Shown: positions 1 to 13,500 of the stretch, piece after piece | Layout: each line of letters opens with the position of its first letter | Position numbering within the stretch: the first letter of the stretch is position 1 | Assembly: GCA_004009845.1 (NCBI GenBank) | Contig: RMBW01000065.1 | Location: 1 to 64,000 of the forward strand | Reading direction: 5' to 3' | Length of the DNA: 64,000 nucleotides | Source of the DNA: Davidsoniella eucalypti | Taxonomy: Eukaryota > Ascomycota > Sordariomycetes > Microascales > Ceratocystidaceae | Program-made: the position numbers and the translations under genes | The notes under the pieces: generated by a model | Seen by the model: only the letters and a program-made list of their open reading frames with translations | The model's database searches: none | What the model was told of the DNA's origin: nothing

Positions 1-1422
1 AATCGTATGAACGAGAAAGAAAACTAGGCATGGCTGGTGATTTTAATGGTTGATGCTTCTAATTTTATTTGGTAAAGAATGAGCAATAAATGTACTCACG
101 CGCCGATATCTATAATGCCATTGTTGTAGATACTACACAGTCATATGGTATCGATCTATTTTTTATTTTTCATAAATAAACAAACCCCGAATACTGATGA
201 TGCCAATAACAAGTCTATTATAATAATACGTGCCATGATCTTCTTCTTGCCCCGGGAAGCGTGGAAGACAGCGGCCCAAAGCTCCCTAAACGGCTCGTTC
301 GTCGGGCCTGGTCTATAGTATGTAAGAATTCGATTTATTTCTTTTGTTTCTATTCCATTCAGCGCGGCTCAGGCCCTTTTTGGCTTCCTTGCCTTGGCCT
401 GTCAAATACTATCCCAGGTATCAAACACCCTCCACAGCCAGCTAAATAGCTAGGCTGTCGTATATTCACCTCCAAAGCTAACCTAAGTTGCTTACGATTG
501 TCTCTACATATAAAACTCATCAAAACTAGGCAGCCGCGTTTAGACACAGCCATATAGCACTTCAATATGCATCATGCTCTCTTTTGTTTTGTCTTGTGAT
601 ATGTATTATATTTAGTGTGAGGCTGGACATTCGTGTTCCTACTATCGTTTTCCAACCAAAAAGCAATGATTGCAATAAAAAGCAACAATTTATTCTACAG
701 GTAGTCAGATCCGTTCCCGCTCCGGCTATACTTCTCAATATGACCAAGAATTCACTAATCGAGCTATTAGTCGTCCGCCCCCTCTTCTTTCTTTCCCGTT
801 CTCAACCATCCAGTGTGTATCTTCTTGCCCATAAATGGACAGCTGCAGACGTTCTTCCCACTCTAAACTCTACCATATCTTGCCTATGGTCGGTTTACGG
901 ATCGGCAGTTGAGTAATTGGTTGTGAGAGGAACAGAAAAAAAAAAAAAGAAGAGAGCCCGCTTAAAGAGACGGGCCAACAGACATATCTTCGTCTTTACT
1001 TTGATAAGTATTTGGTTAGGGTTCTGTGCCAACCAAGAAACTGAATAACCCGGTTTGCAAAATCAACTATCTCGGACTATATTTGGCATTTATCTAAGCT
1101 TTATGTGCGCTAATTTTTTTTTGTAGTTCTATAACCAAATAACGGAAACCTTTGGACTCCGAGCTAACACAGACATCAAGCAATATTTCCTCCTCTCCAT
1201 CTTTTTTTTTCAGGGTCTTGTATCGTACCCCGTTCAAGTGATATATAACTCTGGCTTGACTTGCATGATGAGTGAAATTTCGATATAGTTCTCTCGATGC
1301 TCAAAGTATCATCACGTCGTTTTGTATTTTCACTAATACAACGACTTTTTACACATAGTCGGCCGGTCTCCTCAAATCTCACCCGAAAGTGGCCGTCAAA
1401 GCTCACCCAAAGATGTGACTTG

Positions 1423-1453
1423 TACTAGTTCTTAGTACTAGTTCTTAGTACTA
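1423..1453. repeat. 13-bp tandem repeat, about 2.4 copies
   Basis: The unit TACTAGTTCTTAG occupies 1423-1435 and 1436-1448 and is followed by a partial TACTA copy. Both full copies are identical. It lies in the desert with no gene nearby. Confidence 0.9.
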
Positions 1454-4400
1454 TAGACTAGTATCAGACTCCTTCCATAGTCACTGCTACAGTTCCGTTT
1501 TACTGCTGATGTTTCTGTTACCGTTTTCGTTTCTGTAGTTGCTCCAAGCTACAGATACCTTAAATCGCCTAATCATAGCACTAGATCCACGTAACTATTT
1601 GTTGGGTGCTTTTCTCTCTTTTTTTTCAGCTCAGGCATAGCGTTCCCTAGCCATGTTGCTTTTTATTTTTATTTTATTTGATTATTCTCAACTCTTCCAA
1701 TATAATTCAACAATTCTCGCTACACTATACGCTGTTATCTATATCCTAAAACTAAGCGCAGTGTTTATTGTCGGAGCTTGAGTCAACCAAGCCGGATAAC
1801 AATGACCAACTAACTATTGAAGCACGTAGGGTTGTTGTGGTATGGTATAGGGTTATTTAGATGGGGTACCGACTGAACTTCCTGTAAAGCCATCACTGCG
1901 GGTGCTATCTCACTTTATATTTCCTTTTTTCATGTGACTTATCCTCCGGTAAGCAGCATATCCTACGGAGCCTAGATTCCTTGGTTGTTTCTTTTGATGT
2001 ACAACCACATAGATCATACATGCATATGTACTCATGCAAGCCTCTTTGGAGCTGAGGCAGTTTTTTCGTGCTGTTAAAACTAGAGCTATCATACGGTGTA
2101 CTTTTTGGCCAAAAGGAAGAAAGGGAACAAAAAAAAAACAGACGTATATCTTTTTTTTCTTCTTCTAGTTGCTGCGGGGCAAGTCGGAATGTTGGCTCAG
2201 GAACTGTAAAGTCTAACTAGCATCCATCATGTCAGCTGCTACTTGATGTTTCTTTGTGGTGAACTTTACCCTGTGATTTTACTTAGTCTCAAGGCTTTCA
2301 GAAAGCCACAAAAGCCAATATATTTTGCATGTCTGCACTAATACGTTGACAGCTGTGATCTGAACAAGATGTCGGTCTATTCTTGGCTTCAGTTGTCACT
2401 AGAAAAATGAATCAGACAAGATATTACTATTAATGAACATTAATTCAAGGTTGGTGTATGACAAAAGGGATAACTGTATTCTGATTACTTTCCTTTTCAG
2501 CTCGGCTTTCTTCTTGGTTTATTTATTTGTTATTTTATTACATAGTTTCGAACTCTCTAAGAATAGAGAAGGCCGATCTCTTTGTATCTCGATTATCTAT
2601 CCTCTAGTTATATTGTTTTTAACATGATTAGTTTGGAACCAACTGATTATGCTAGCTAAGTTTGGGGTTGAAACTAAAACAAGGGATACATTTAGGGTTT
2701 AGGTTTAGCTCAACGCTTAGCTTTGTTAGTGTGATTTACAATTATCATCTTCATGATTATCATCATTAGTTAGTACTACAGAAGCATCTTAAACAAGGTG
2801 CCAATTCGAGTTATCAAAATCATAGTTTTTTCTTTATTTTTTTTAATCCCGTGTTGCTCCACGCTTGAATGGCGGTGATTTGTTTCTTTTTTCTTTCCAT
2901 TTGGTGTTACAGCGGCTATTTGCATCAATTTACAGGCATATTTTAACATAGTTAGAAGGGTAGAAAGTCAGAGTCTCCCTCTCAAGTTCGCTTATATCTA
3001 CAGCGGCAAGAAAAACGAACAGCAAACACAAACACAAACATGTCTTGTGAGGCGTTTTATTGATGTACATCAGAATTCCTTGACTTGACGCCCATAGGGA
3101 TATAGAAACTACTGCAAAGTCCATGAATCATCTAGTAGGTACCATACTTGCAAGTTTCGGCATCGGTACGACGTTCCGATACAAGATATACATATATACT
3201 TCGGCACTGTGCTTACCACATCTATCACTGATGATTCCAACGCCTAAGCATGAGAAAGACAGCTATCAACATTGCTGGGCGAGTCAAGTGAAAAGTTCGA
3301 GGGGCCCTAGCTTGATTTATGCTTTCATCGGATCTGCAAGCCACCATCAAGCCTCCAAAAAAACCAAAACTGTTAGTTTCTATATTGTGACAGTGGCTGA
3401 AGTTTAGAGCAGAAACAGACCGCCTTGCAGCAAGTTGAGAGAGAGGCTGCTGACCTGGCTCGTGCATGACGAGACGTGAAATAATTTCCAAACCGATAAG
3501 GAAATGTAAATATGAAAGGATACATGGCACGTGTTGCCAATAGTACCAAAGGTTTCCGGAACTCAATATAGCATTGGCATATTTGATTCCCCATATAGAT
3601 TCTAGTCCTTCTTGTCCAGACTATCATGACCACTGGTCAGTCAGCCCTGGCAGTGTTTATATTCCTGCCGAACAAAATCCTACCCATAATACGGTCTATA
3701 TAATGCTGAGAAACTGAGGAAAAAAAAACCAGACCAGCCAAGCTTTGGTCTTGTTTTCTTTAGAATGATGACCATTAAAAATAAAATAAAAATAAAAAAT
3801 AAAGCTACGAATAGTAGTCTGGACCGGAAGATGACCTTGGGAGAGGAATAAAGCCATTACTATTACTCATAGGCCAACAAATCAAAATGTCTTGTTGACC
3901 TAGCCATCCCAGCTAGCCAACTAGGTAAGTTAGTGAGCTTAGAAACAAGGTTGGATTCCTCACTAAGGCTGCAAGGGAGACTTGTTTTTCGGAACGAGGG
4001 GTTATCGGAGTGGAGGACAAGAACCCAACTTGTTCTTGTTGTCGACGCCTAAACAAAACAAAAAAGCAAATATGTAACAGAGCAAACAGGCTCGATGGCT
4101 TAACCACGATAACTAAATACCGATAGTTGTACTTATGCCGGATACGTAGTAATTTGACTTTGGCAAAGGGCCTGGTCGATCCAACGCTTGGTCCTGCTTA
4201 TGCTGCCGGGATATGTGGACGATGTATATTGACTAATGATCATCTAATGAGCAGGTCTTGGTTCTTAACATGACGCAGCTTGACTATGCTATGCATATTG
4301 TGGTGATATTGTTTAGTAAACTTGGCAAATAAATTCCGTGACAAATATCTGTAACGCATATAGCAGTAGTACGGACTCTTGAACATTTGTTCCTCTTCTT

Positions 4401-5771
4401 CTTTTTTTTTCTTTTTTTTGTTCTCAAGTCCAGGCCAACTCACTTGCATTTCAAGGGACATATCGATGTCTCGACTAGGAAGCCTAAAGAGGCATCATAA
4501 AAAATAAATCATCCATTTCTGTTACTGTCTTAGACTCTGTATTGTCCAGATCTGTCTGACTGTACGCTACTACATGTAAGGGTAGCTATGATAGTTCGGA
4601 GCACAAAATAACATGGATTTATGTATATACGAAGATCAAGAGAAGAGAAGAGAACAGGGGAGACAGCCAAAGACTGTATCGTTGACTGTTATAGATGATG
4701 TCAAGTTTAGGTCGTGATTTTGGCATTTTTCTTGCTCTCTCCCGAGAACGACAAGTTCATGTAGATAAAATCAAACCAACATACATGGCATTTCTCAGAA
4801 CAACTTGTCTCTACCTTTCTATCCTTGGGAATGTATCTCAGTTTGAGTATTTATTTGACAAAAAAAAAAGACCGATCCGAAACGCCGACTCCTGAAACGC
4901 CTTCATCTTTGCCTGTATGTGTACATGATATTTCTAATTGCAAGTTAACGAGATAGGCAATAGAAGTTCCAAAAGGCATTATCTATTCAGACTGGTCTTT
5001 TTGCAACCCGGTCACGATTCTGACACTCCAACCAATAATACGAATTCCAGACATGATGTGCGATAGATTCCTGTTGCCTTCCCTTTTTTCATTCGGCATA
5101 TCGTTTATTCCCTGGGCATTGTCTAGGTCTGAAGGAACGAAGATTTGATAGATACGCTATTTTGTCTATCCGCTCAGATGCTCCCGAGGAATCGAGGAAT
5201 GGAATGGACAAGATGAAATAGGTAGCAATAATGTCACAAAGTACATCTATTGGCTATTGTAGTACGGAGAGCCAGGACGGGACGGTTTAGACCATCGATC
5301 GCGTAAAGCGTAGAGAAAAGGGGGTGGGAGTTAGCATAAACGTTTTAGGCGATAATAAGTAAGTGCATGAGGCAGTTGGTTTAAAATCTAATTGGGGTAA
5401 AGCTACCCTGTATTTATGGTGGTGTATCTAAGGGTTTGGGCACTAAAATGTTAACGCATAAAGCAGACCAACCCTAATATATGACATGTTAACCCTACCT
5501 TGGTTGTTCTTATATGCCCCAGAGTCAGCCGTGAGCAAGAGTATTATCATAACAATCGGGACAAGGAATCGTAAGTTGACGTACACAGACCTCGAGTTTG
5601 CGTATATTCCAAGTGTAATCTAAACACAAAGAATCTACTGACTAGTTTTTGTCTCTCACATCGGCATGTCTTGAACACCAAGAAATATGGTGTTTGTGGC
5701 CGTTCTTTTTGTTTCTTTCTTTCGCACGCTCCTGTTGTCTCCTAGATAGAGAATGGTGTGTTCAAGATGGG

Positions 5772-5792
5772 AAAAAAAAAAAAAAAAAAAAA
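5772..5792. repeat. Poly-A run (21 nt)
   Basis: An uninterrupted A21. It opens a spurious poly-lysine frame on the plus strand and a poly-phenylalanine frame on the minus strand; neither is a gene. Confidence 0.9.
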
Positions 5793-7502
5793 CTACATGG
5801 GCTTCACACTTGTCTCTCGCTGATTGGCTGTCTGCAAATATTGACGACAAATCTACATACTGCCAGAATCGCAACGTAAGAGAGAGGACACCGCGGAGAC
5901 TTGCTAGGATTACTGCAGACTACTACACAGAGAGGCAGAAGATGCTGATGAGGAATATGCAGACGTCAATATGCATGATGGTAGCAGCAATACCAAAAAG
6001 AGCGGCAGAACTTGCTTACTCTTCCTATAGTTGTATGTATGTATATACGAATCATGCTGCAAGTACACGTACTCTGCTCTGTATGACTTCCGTTGCTTCT
6101 TCCTTTTCGGAAACAAGGTGTGGAGGAGGGGTTTTCGGCCATTCACTCATGGCCTACCGTTGACTTGTTCGCCTCGCTTAGTAAAAGACCTGGCATCCTC
6201 CGTCTTTCGTCTTGTGACCAACTACGTGCATAGTCAGTGTTCATAGATAAACATACATAGATATAATGTAGTTGGACGCTGTTCAGTGATATCTAAGACA
6301 TGGCAAGACCATAATTTGCCGCCACTATACATAGTTGAATGCGGTGAGCGCAGACAGAAGGCCAACAATCTATCACCAACTACATGCGGTTTAAACTGTG
6401 TGTCTTTCACCAGCTGGTCTCTCCAACAACCTGCTGGAAGAGATCATGCAGTATTTGCCGTTCCGCGTGTTCTTGCTGCGAACCCACCAGTTCATGTAAA
6501 GTCCAATGCAAAGCTATCGCTTACCCAGAGTTCTTCATTCCATGGCCGGTGTTTTCTATCACTAGTCGATATTCTTCCTACATACAGCAATACTAGTAGT
6601 AGTGCTAGCTCCAGAGAGTCAGTGGTTGTAAGTAGAAGCATTTGTCGTCGATGCTCAAGGCCTCTTGCATGAACCAAAAAACCCATATGCATAACAGCCT
6701 TGTTATATTCTCATAACCAAACCTGGAGAAAAAGAGCCTGAGCTTCTTCTTTTCTAGGTCAGCCGTTCGTGATCTCTCCTGCTTGCTTTTTATTTATTTT
6801 TACGGCCTTCTCTTCGTTCAGATCGTGCTTGGGGAGACCGTCGATTGGCAAAGATTGGGTAGACATCTATCTATCCAGACAGAGAGAGCCTTTGATTATG
6901 TATCTCCGTCAGGTATTGGAAATGCTACGCTATTTCCTTGTCTCTTTCCGGGACAGAAGATCTCGATGCCTAGAATACTGTGGTTCACTATATAAAATGG
7001 CGTGACGACATCACCTTCAGGCATGGTTAAAGAAACACACGAACACACCCCCTCCATAAGTACAATGACCAGTCTAGACTCAAGTTGGGGAGGCCACTGG
7101 GATTATAGAAGCATTTCACTGCTTGTTTAGTGTAGTTGCAGTGTTTTGAGCACAACACCCCGGCCTAACCTTGCTGCCGCCACTAAAATGGCACCAAAGC
7201 CTCGTGCTCGAAGAGTCTCTCTTATTCATGCCTTGTGCCTTGGCCTAGCATTTTGGCCATTGATCAGCGCCTTGAATTTCCCTATCGGGATACGCCGTTA
7301 GTCCATGTTTTGTCTGTTTATTCTATCTGATTCAGACCAAAAAAAACATAGACCTTGGCTCTTCCTTTAAGCCATTGCCATTAAACTAGTTCATATGCCG
7401 TGCACTAATTACTGAAATTAATTAACCAAACACATCAAAACTAGATAGTAAATGCATCACGTTCTTGATCCGTGGCTCGGCATTTGAGCTTGTCCGGCAC
7501 AA

Positions 7503-7515
7503 CCCCCCCCCCCCC
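7503..7515. repeat. Poly-C run (13 nt)
   Basis: This is the first of a series of C or G runs of 8-14 nt scattered over 7.5-24.1 kb. No coding frame runs through it. Confidence 0.9.
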
Positions 7516-10500
7516 TTTGACCAGATCTGACGGCCATTGGTATTTGATTCAAGTCTATGTCTTTGGCTATGCCAGAGAGGACGATCAACTTGCCTGGCCA
7601 GACTTGGTCTAAATGTGTAGCCATATACGGGCCTGTATATTGCTGGCTACTACTACATTTAGAGCTCGGACGCTACCCAAGACATTCATCGGGTTCTTGG
7701 TCTACCCGCCCCTACCTGTGTCTTTCTCTTTCTTTTCCATCAGATACTGGTTCAGAGTTGTTCCTTTATTTCCCTTTATCGTGCCTCCTTCACCAACAAA
7801 GTCTGTTCTCAAAGACGATAGTAGCAGTCTCTATGCTACCACTCTTATATTGAGACAACTAGTCACGACAACTACAACGTCGATTTCTCGATCCGGAAGC
7901 ACGCTTAACTATAAACAGCATAACGAACTACATCGAGCCCACGAATATAGGGATCTATCATTTTCGAATGCCTGGCAAGCCTCTGCGGATTCATGAAACT
8001 GTCAAAGATCACGATAGCAGAGAAAAGAAAAGAAAAACCTTGCCCGTCTAACCTTGTCTCACCTCCTCTGCTACGAGTGATGGACAAGAAAGAAAAAAAA
8101 AAACTTTATAATCCTCTCTCTTGTGTTATACAAATTCACTTACAACATCTAGTGGCGGAGGATTCTTCTTCTTTCCCTCACGATCTCAAATTCTGAGGCG
8201 AACCATACTTTGCAATACACACACACCAGCAAGAAATCCTGCCAACCAGACTATGGTAATTGTGTCCCTGATACTATACTCTTTGGGCTTTTCTAAAACG
8301 TTGCCGCTAGACTATCCAAGTTAGTACCAAAGCACTGAACCAAGGACGAATTATAGATCCGGCATCGTTAGATCCAGATCAACCTCTGACTCTGTTTTCT
8401 CTAAGTCGATACCCCCCCCCCACCGATTCCTCCTGTCATATCGTATATCCATCTAGCTCTTCATCGGACTTTATCGTCACTGTTTGCCTTCTTTTTGCCA
8501 AGTTTGGAGGGTGGTTTGACGCGTTTCTTGTAACACTGCCGCCGTCGTTTCGTCCATCAGGCCCGCTCCGGAAACACTTTGACTCGTTTTTTTTTTCTTG
8601 CTTGTTGTTTATTACGCATTCTCGTAATATCACTCTTGACGTTAAGATATCTATGCATGTAAGAAAAAAACATCGATCAGCAAGCCAAGTGGGACCATAA
8701 GCCCGGGACTCTGGGAAGCTTCTTCCTGCTTCTGCTTGCTGCTAGTCTTGACTAATCATGTCAAGGTAAAGCGGGATGCTACATTTTGACTTGATACTAT
8801 CCCGGCGACTACTAAGAATGGCAGAGAAACACGTTGTTAGCATGTTATTTCGGTCGACGGGAATATCTGGTTTCATGTTATGCTGCCATTAAAGATAGCA
8901 GCGTTCTTTCTTAGCAAAATATGTATATACCTGATATCTACTTACTATGTAGAAGAGCTGGTCAACCTTGCATTATGCCACATACTGTTTTCTGTCCAAA
9001 ACACCAGAGCATGTGTCAAGCCCACGCAGTCTTATGTGCTGCTTATCTATGGCCGCGTGTGCATTTACGTTGTAACGGCTCAGTAAGTATGCATACACAA
9101 GGCACGTAGAATGGATAAGATCACATAGTTGATATGCATGGCCCCGTTTTATCATCTTACTCGATGTCGTGACATTTCTCTATATCTGAGCACTCTGCAT
9201 CTCAACTTATATCCGCGGGCTTACACACGAGGATTCTAGATGGCTTAGATATCCTAAAACTTGGATTTTCCAAGATGGATATTGTCATTGCGGAGACTTT
9301 TACGACTTGGAACCAAGACAAAGCCCAAGGATCTACAAGGACAAGCGAAGTAAGTAGGTTTTTTTTTGTTGAGATTATCTAGCATGGCGAGATGGATTCA
9401 AAATCTCAAGGGTAGTGAAACATGCGCCTTGCCTAGCCAAAAGAGCATGAGTTTCTGCCTATATATACAAGAAAAATAAAGCCATGACGAGAGTAACATG
9501 GAATAAGTCATGATCTCTTGGCTGTGCACTAGACTAGGTGCGTTTCGACGGCCCTGAATCTGATATCTCTTAGGACTTCCCTTCGTTGTAAGAGAAACTA
9601 AAACTAGCTAGCCGCATATAAGGAGCTGGAAGGAATGAGAGGGAAAAAAAAAGAAAGACCCGCAAAGAAGATACCAGAGTCCGTGTCGTTGGCTAGATAG
9701 ACTAAAACGATAGGTCCATGAGCTGCTAAACATGACGAGATACAGAAACAATCGCTTTTTGGGTTGGGGTCTATCCTCTCTACTTTCATCTTTCTTACTA
9801 CAAATATCAAAGCAAAAAGAGAGAAGTAAAGCAAGCCCAACCCTTACATATCCTTTGCTGTGTAAGTTGACGTAAAGTGGGAAACCCTAATCTTTCACGA
9901 TGTTTCATGAGATAAACCCACCCCCACTTTTATGTAAAGCATTTCATTATTCTTTTTATTATTATTCAAATCACCAGACTTATATGCGGTATTGGGCCCT
10001 GGCCTGTTTTAAGATTTGAAAAACGATCTACGCCTAAAGCCCTTCCTTCATCTATTATCCGTGCCTGTATGTTTTTTTTTTCCGACTTCCTACTCTCCTT
10101 TCCTCTTTGCCTTTTTTTTTCTCTTCACCACTTTATCTTGCCTTCTAGAAGATGAGTGAGGGAACGGACCGCTTCTCGTACTAATTCTTCGATTTGGAAT
10201 ATAATCGTACTAGTTACATATATAAGTGGTTGTTTCCTACACTTTATCTTGATGTAAAGACCAAGTAGGTAGACCGTTTATATTGGGCTGCATTAACTTG
10301 ATTCGCTAGTGTTTGAGGTGAAAGAGTCCTTTAGGGCAATTCAAGGCTTCGCCTTGACCTAGTAATTCACCAAGCTAGAACATAGAACAGAGGAAAACAA
10401 AGAAATAGAAACAATACATATAGTCACCGCTGCCTGTGAATGTCAAAATGGGCTTAGTCAAAGCAACAAGATCTTCGTGTAAAATGTTTGAGTTGGTGAG

Positions 10501-13500
10501 GATATGTTCCTTTCCCCAAGCTAGTTACTTATTTTTATATTTTATGGGAGGACGAGATATAGGCGGTTTATATTGAATTTCTCAGTGAATTAATGCAGAC
10601 GATCAGTTGGAAGTACCAATCATTGGCTCTAGTACAGTGCTATCATAGAAAACAAAAGTTTGCTGCTCTTCTCGCATTGTACGTCCCGTCCCGTTCGTTG
10701 ATCTTTTCTGAGACTTTCCCATGATCTCGTCTCATCAACTTGTCTGGTTTCTTTTCTTTCTATCTTTCTCATCCCCGTACCCTCTTTTGGAAACTGAAAA
10801 TCGTGCCCCAAGCTCCTTGAAGAATTCCGGTTTCATATCATCAAGAGATAGGACATCCACGCCCCCCCCCCCTCCTTGAATCAAGAAAAGACAGCAACAA
10901 AAAAGCAAGCTCCCCACGTCGTCAATGCCAGGACTTGTATGTGCAACTGTTTGTTAGTATTGTGGCCAATAGTGGATACACAACAGTATCGTTCTTTATT
11001 CTTTTTGTCATGCAAGAAGACAATTCGTTCTTAGTGTAGATGCTTAGTGTGTCGACTTGTATACATTATGGCAAAGCAAGTAAATATATAATACATGTCT
11101 GTGTATTCAGCCAGCTATATAAGAAGATATATAACACTGCCATTCAAAGCTCTTGTTTCGGGTCCAGGGAGGAGGGGGGCTAATAGTCGAAGAAAAAAAA
11201 AGAAGACAGAAAAGCCACTAGAAGATAGGATCAATACCTTCCATAGCTTCCATGGGGCGTTTCTAGTTTGCCATCATCTTTCCCCCGCCTCATGACTTTC
11301 CCACCTTGGTTTTTCCAAGCTCCTTCGGCATTTTATATTGCCATAGGCTGTCCGGACTAGCTCCGTTTTACATCGTCACCGGCAATATACATTTATCCAT
11401 AAAGTCAATGCATTGGAAGTCGAAGTAGGCGTAGTAGAGACTAGCAGAGTTGGCTAGGCTACTAAAGCATGTGTATATTGGAACGGATTCAGAGATAACT
11501 TGTACCAGAAAAAAAAAGGGGCGAAGTTTATCGTAGATACACATTGACACTGTTTCGGAAGCCGGCAAGGCCAAACAGAATCGCTTATAAAAATCAAATC
11601 AATAGTGCGGGACAAAAAAAACTCAACCAAGATTCGACCTACCGTAGGCTCAAGAAGAGTCCGAAGGAAGGTTTTATGGCTTCAGAATACGAGTTGAAAC
11701 ACGGTCCCTTTCTTAGTTTTGATTCTATATGAATGGATAGTTAGGGTTAATGTGGATTCCAGCTAACCCAACCCTATATGCGCATTGATTGATCTCTTAC
11801 TTTCTTCAGACTTACACCACCCTCAGACCCCGGTACGCCTACTTTGACAAGACATTATGCCGGGTGGCAAGATCTCAATGCTCGCTGTCCTTTCTGCTCG
11901 AGCGGAAATGTTTTGTTCTTCGAGTGCTTCCTCCTCCGAGCTCTGTCTCCTCGAGATCAAGGTTTCTCACATAGCTTGCCCCCCCCCCTTCCCCCAAAAC
12001 TTCTATCAAGATATTCCTTACGGTAGTATCAGATACAAATATCGAGCTAGCACTTATATCAGCGCGTACTATAGCAAGTACAGGCGCACATAAACGTTGA
12101 ACGCTCGGACAGCGATGTCGTGTTTGTGAGGGCCTGTCTAGTCTCTTATGGTCTCTTCTTTTCGAGAATACATACAGCAACTTACATCTATGTGCATAGA
12201 AAACAGTATCAGTGTTTCTTTTTTGGTCTGATATGGAATTTCTGTGTTCTTTTTCAGACGTTCTTGAAAAGCTAGGTTTATTTGGCCTATGGTCCGACTT
12301 GCACGCCCCCTTCTTGATCGACCAGTCAGTCAGTGTTGAAGGCTGCGCCTGAAACTAGAAAAGCAGAAGTTCTTGAGTGATAGGCGGGAAATGCTACACT
12401 GGTAAAAACTGCAGTGACTGAGTGTGTTACTTGCTGCCTTTTATCCTGAGCAACTTGTACAGTCAGAACCGTCTTCTCGGGAAGGTCCGCACGGCAGCGG
12501 ACGGTGCGTAGCGGGTTGGTCTTTTTACGGTTGGATATTGATTTTCCATACCCTTGTATATGTATATATTATTCCTATCTTGTGATTCTTGACTGTTTAT
12601 TATTTTCAATATTGAGTATCGAATTTTATATCTCGGAGAATTAATACCTGAGGCATATCAATATATATGTCTTTTCAAATGCTACTCTACTTTCTCGCCC
12701 ACCCGGCTACTCTTTAGTCTAGCAATCAGCATATAGTGATCTCTTGGTAGTATCGATTCACAAAGGTCTAGTCTGCCTATGCTTCTACTGTATGTTTTCC
12801 CAGTGGCATTGCATAGAAAATGGCCCACGGCAATTTGCGGAACGTGACACTTGGCTCCCTTTTCCTTCGCTTCTTTTACCTATCATAGTGCATAGACTAT
12901 GTTTCTCAGCTTGGACTTTTCAACCCACTTATACATAGTTTTACACAAACATGAAGAATAGAAAGAACCGGCTTCTAGATGCCTCTTGCCAATGCATTAA
13001 ACACATGGACCTCTGCAGTTTAGACCAGGCTATACTATAACATCTGCCTGCTTCCTGGAATTCCCTTGATTCTGGCCATTAGTGTGACTTGGTGACGTCT
13101 CTCCTTTTTTTTTTTTTTTTCCCTAGAGGTTGCACTGGGCTTAGCGGGCAGGTCTGTATATACAGATTAGTGTCAAGATGCATGATAAGGGTGCCTGAGC
13201 TAGGCCTTGGAGACAATAATATCATGCAGCGGTGTTTTCAGCCCAAGAGAAACATATCAGAGGACAGCAGGAACAACAAGAAGAAAAGCCGAGTTTACCA
13301 GCTGTCTTCGGTGCAAGATAAAGCGTGATTCGACAACTGGTAGACCGTCTAAAAAGACTGGTTTTCAGCTTCGATCCTCGGACAAGTCAAAATTTCTTTA
13401 CTTATTTCCTTATTTTCTTCCCCTTCCCTCCTTAACCAAACTTGGCCACTGACAGTGTGATACACTCTCCGGTATTTATTCGTCAGTCCTTTCCCAGTGA

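Noticed and set aside
5753..6163. 136-codon plus-strand frame
   Set aside because: It owes its length to the A21 run (poly-lysine) and has no other protein-like features.
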